Both the position numbers and the translations under genes were made by a program. A model generated the notes under the pieces. That model saw only the letters and a list, made by a program, of their open reading frames with translations. It had not been told where the DNA came from and searched no databases. A stretch of 14,518 bases of DNA from Caldifarciminota bacterium (GTDB lineage Bacteria; Hydrothermota; UBA3072; B12-G15). The stretch lies in the NCBI GenBank assembly GCA_021163525.1, contig JAGGTX010000148.1:1-14518 (forward strand), in the 5' to 3' direction. Below, piece by piece: positions 13,768 to 14,518 of this stretch (its first letter is position 1; the number at the start of each line of letters is the position of its first letter).

Positions 13768-14518
13768 GGAAATTGTTGTGGGACTGGATGTTGGGACAAC
13801 CAAGATCGCTGCTGTTATATCAAGAATAAGCAGTAATGGAGAGGTGAATATCATTGGTGTTGGAACCTCTCCTTCAAGGGGTCTTAAAAATGGAACAGTG
13901 GTGAATATGGATGAAACCGTGATGTCCATACAGAAGGCAATGGAGGAGGCAGAAAGGATTGCAGGTGTTCAGGTGAGGAATGTTGTTACAGGAATATCGG
14001 GTGAACACATCAGAACCATTGAGGCAAACGGTGTTATTGCAGTATCAAGTGAGAGCGGCGAGATTTCAAAGGAGGATGTGGAAAGGGCAATGGAAAACGC
14101 AAAGGAAATAACACTGACAACCGGTAGACTTCTCCATGAAATACCAAAAGAGTTCATTGTTGACCATCAACCAGGAATAAAGAATCCAGTTGGTATGTTT
14201 GGTAAGAGGCTTGAATTGAGGGCAAATCTCATTGTTGGTGATGTGAATGCGGTGAACAATATTGTGAGATGTGTTGAGAGGGCAGGATATGGAGTGAGTG
14301 ATGTTGTTTTGCAATCACTTGCATCATCATACAGTGTTCTTGAACCGGATGAAAAGGACCTTGGTGTTATTCTCATGGACATTGGCGGTGGAACAACAGA
14401 TATTGCCCTGTTCCTGAATGGAACCCTGAACAGAAACTTCATCGTTCCACTTGGTGGTGAGAACATCACATCCGACCTGGCAAAGGGTCTCAAAACATCA
14501 AGGGAGGTTGCAGAAAAG
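13751..14518 (+). CDS. ftsA: FtsA, actin-like membrane tether of FtsZ (3' end cut by window)
   Basis: The first 256 codons run open to the window edge; FtsA is usually about 400-420 residues, so roughly 60% is present. FtsA is an ATP-binding actin homologue that anchors FtsZ polymers to the membrane. Seen: the phosphate-1 loop VVGLDVGTTK (9-18), the FtsA-specific 1C/SHS2 domain between about residues 85 and 165 with LLHEIPKEFIVDHQPGIKNPVGMFGKRLE (127-155), the phosphate-2 loop LMDIGGGTTDIAL (208-220), and LGGENITSDLAKGLKTS (234-250). ATG 13751 is only 3 nt from GGAGG (13743-13747), whereas the next codon, GTG 13754, has the 6-nt spacing used by several neighbours, so initiation could be at either. 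It overlaps ftsQ by 17 or 14 nt. ftsZ would be expected just beyond the window. Confidence 0.96.
   Translation, partial: MVARDREIVVGLDVGTTKIAAVISRISSNGEVNIIGVGTSPSRGLKNGTVVNMDETVMSIQKAMEEAERIAGVQVRNVVTGISGEHIRTIEANGVIAVSSESGEISKEDVERAMENAKEITLTTGRLLHEIPKEFIVDHQPGIKNPVGMFGKRLELRANLIVGDVNAVNNIVRCVERAGYGVSDVVLQSLASSYSVLEPDEKDLGVILMDIGGGTTDIALFLNGTLNRNFIVPLGGENITSDLAKGLKTSREVAEK

Noticed and set aside
1..14518. tRNA or rRNA genes, CRISPR arrays, insertion sequences, attachment sites, phage or defence genes
   Set aside because: None was seen. The window is fully accounted for by the 3' gene fragment, one regulatory spacer and the contiguous dcw genes.

Overview
The window is a bacterial division and cell wall (dcw) cluster, all on the + strand. 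It is preceded by the 3' end of an unrelated secreted-protein gene. The organism is a diderm-type bacterium. The cell wall is predicted to contain meso-diaminopimelate, because MurE carries the DNPR motif. The upstream protein ends in a type IX secretion (T9SS) sorting domain, which points to the Bacteroidetes/FCB side of the tree or a candidate phylum that uses this system. Moderate-to-low GC, purine-rich coding strands and arginine codons that are mostly AGG/AGA would fit a thermophilic or candidate-phylum lineage. That placement is inference and I cannot name the species.

Layout: 1-384 is the C-terminal end of a secreted protein (LVIVD-like repeat plus T9SS tail). The non-coding stretch 385-668 holds an 11-bp AT-rich inverted repeat, a near-consensus sigma-70 promoter (TTGACA, 17 bp, TACAAT) with an A-rich upstream element, and three TGGNG repeats spaced exactly 10 bp that look like a MraZ operator. 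From 669 to the right edge come mraZ, rsmH, ftsL, ftsI, murE, murF, mraY, murD, ftsW, murG, murC, murB, ftsQ and ftsA (cut by the window edge). With the starts chosen here every gene overlaps the next (4 to 56 nt), so no base is intergenic after 669 and no internal terminator is visible.

The genes cover the pathway from UDP-MurNAc to septal peptidoglycan. MurB and MurC-F build UDP-MurNAc-pentapeptide, MraY and MurG make lipid I and lipid II, and FtsW with FtsI polymerises and cross-links at the septum under FtsL/FtsQ/FtsA control. MraZ probably autoregulates the operon and RsmH methylates 16S rRNA. No ddl or murA lies in the window.

The content and order are conserved and well known, and I found no undescribed system. 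The points worth a second look are the readable MraZ box overlapping the mraZ ribosome-binding site, a probable CTG start for ftsI, a repeated GGAGG-N6-start pattern that selects non-AUG starts, a 56-nt ftsW/murG overlap, and a MurD with altered C-terminal signature residues.
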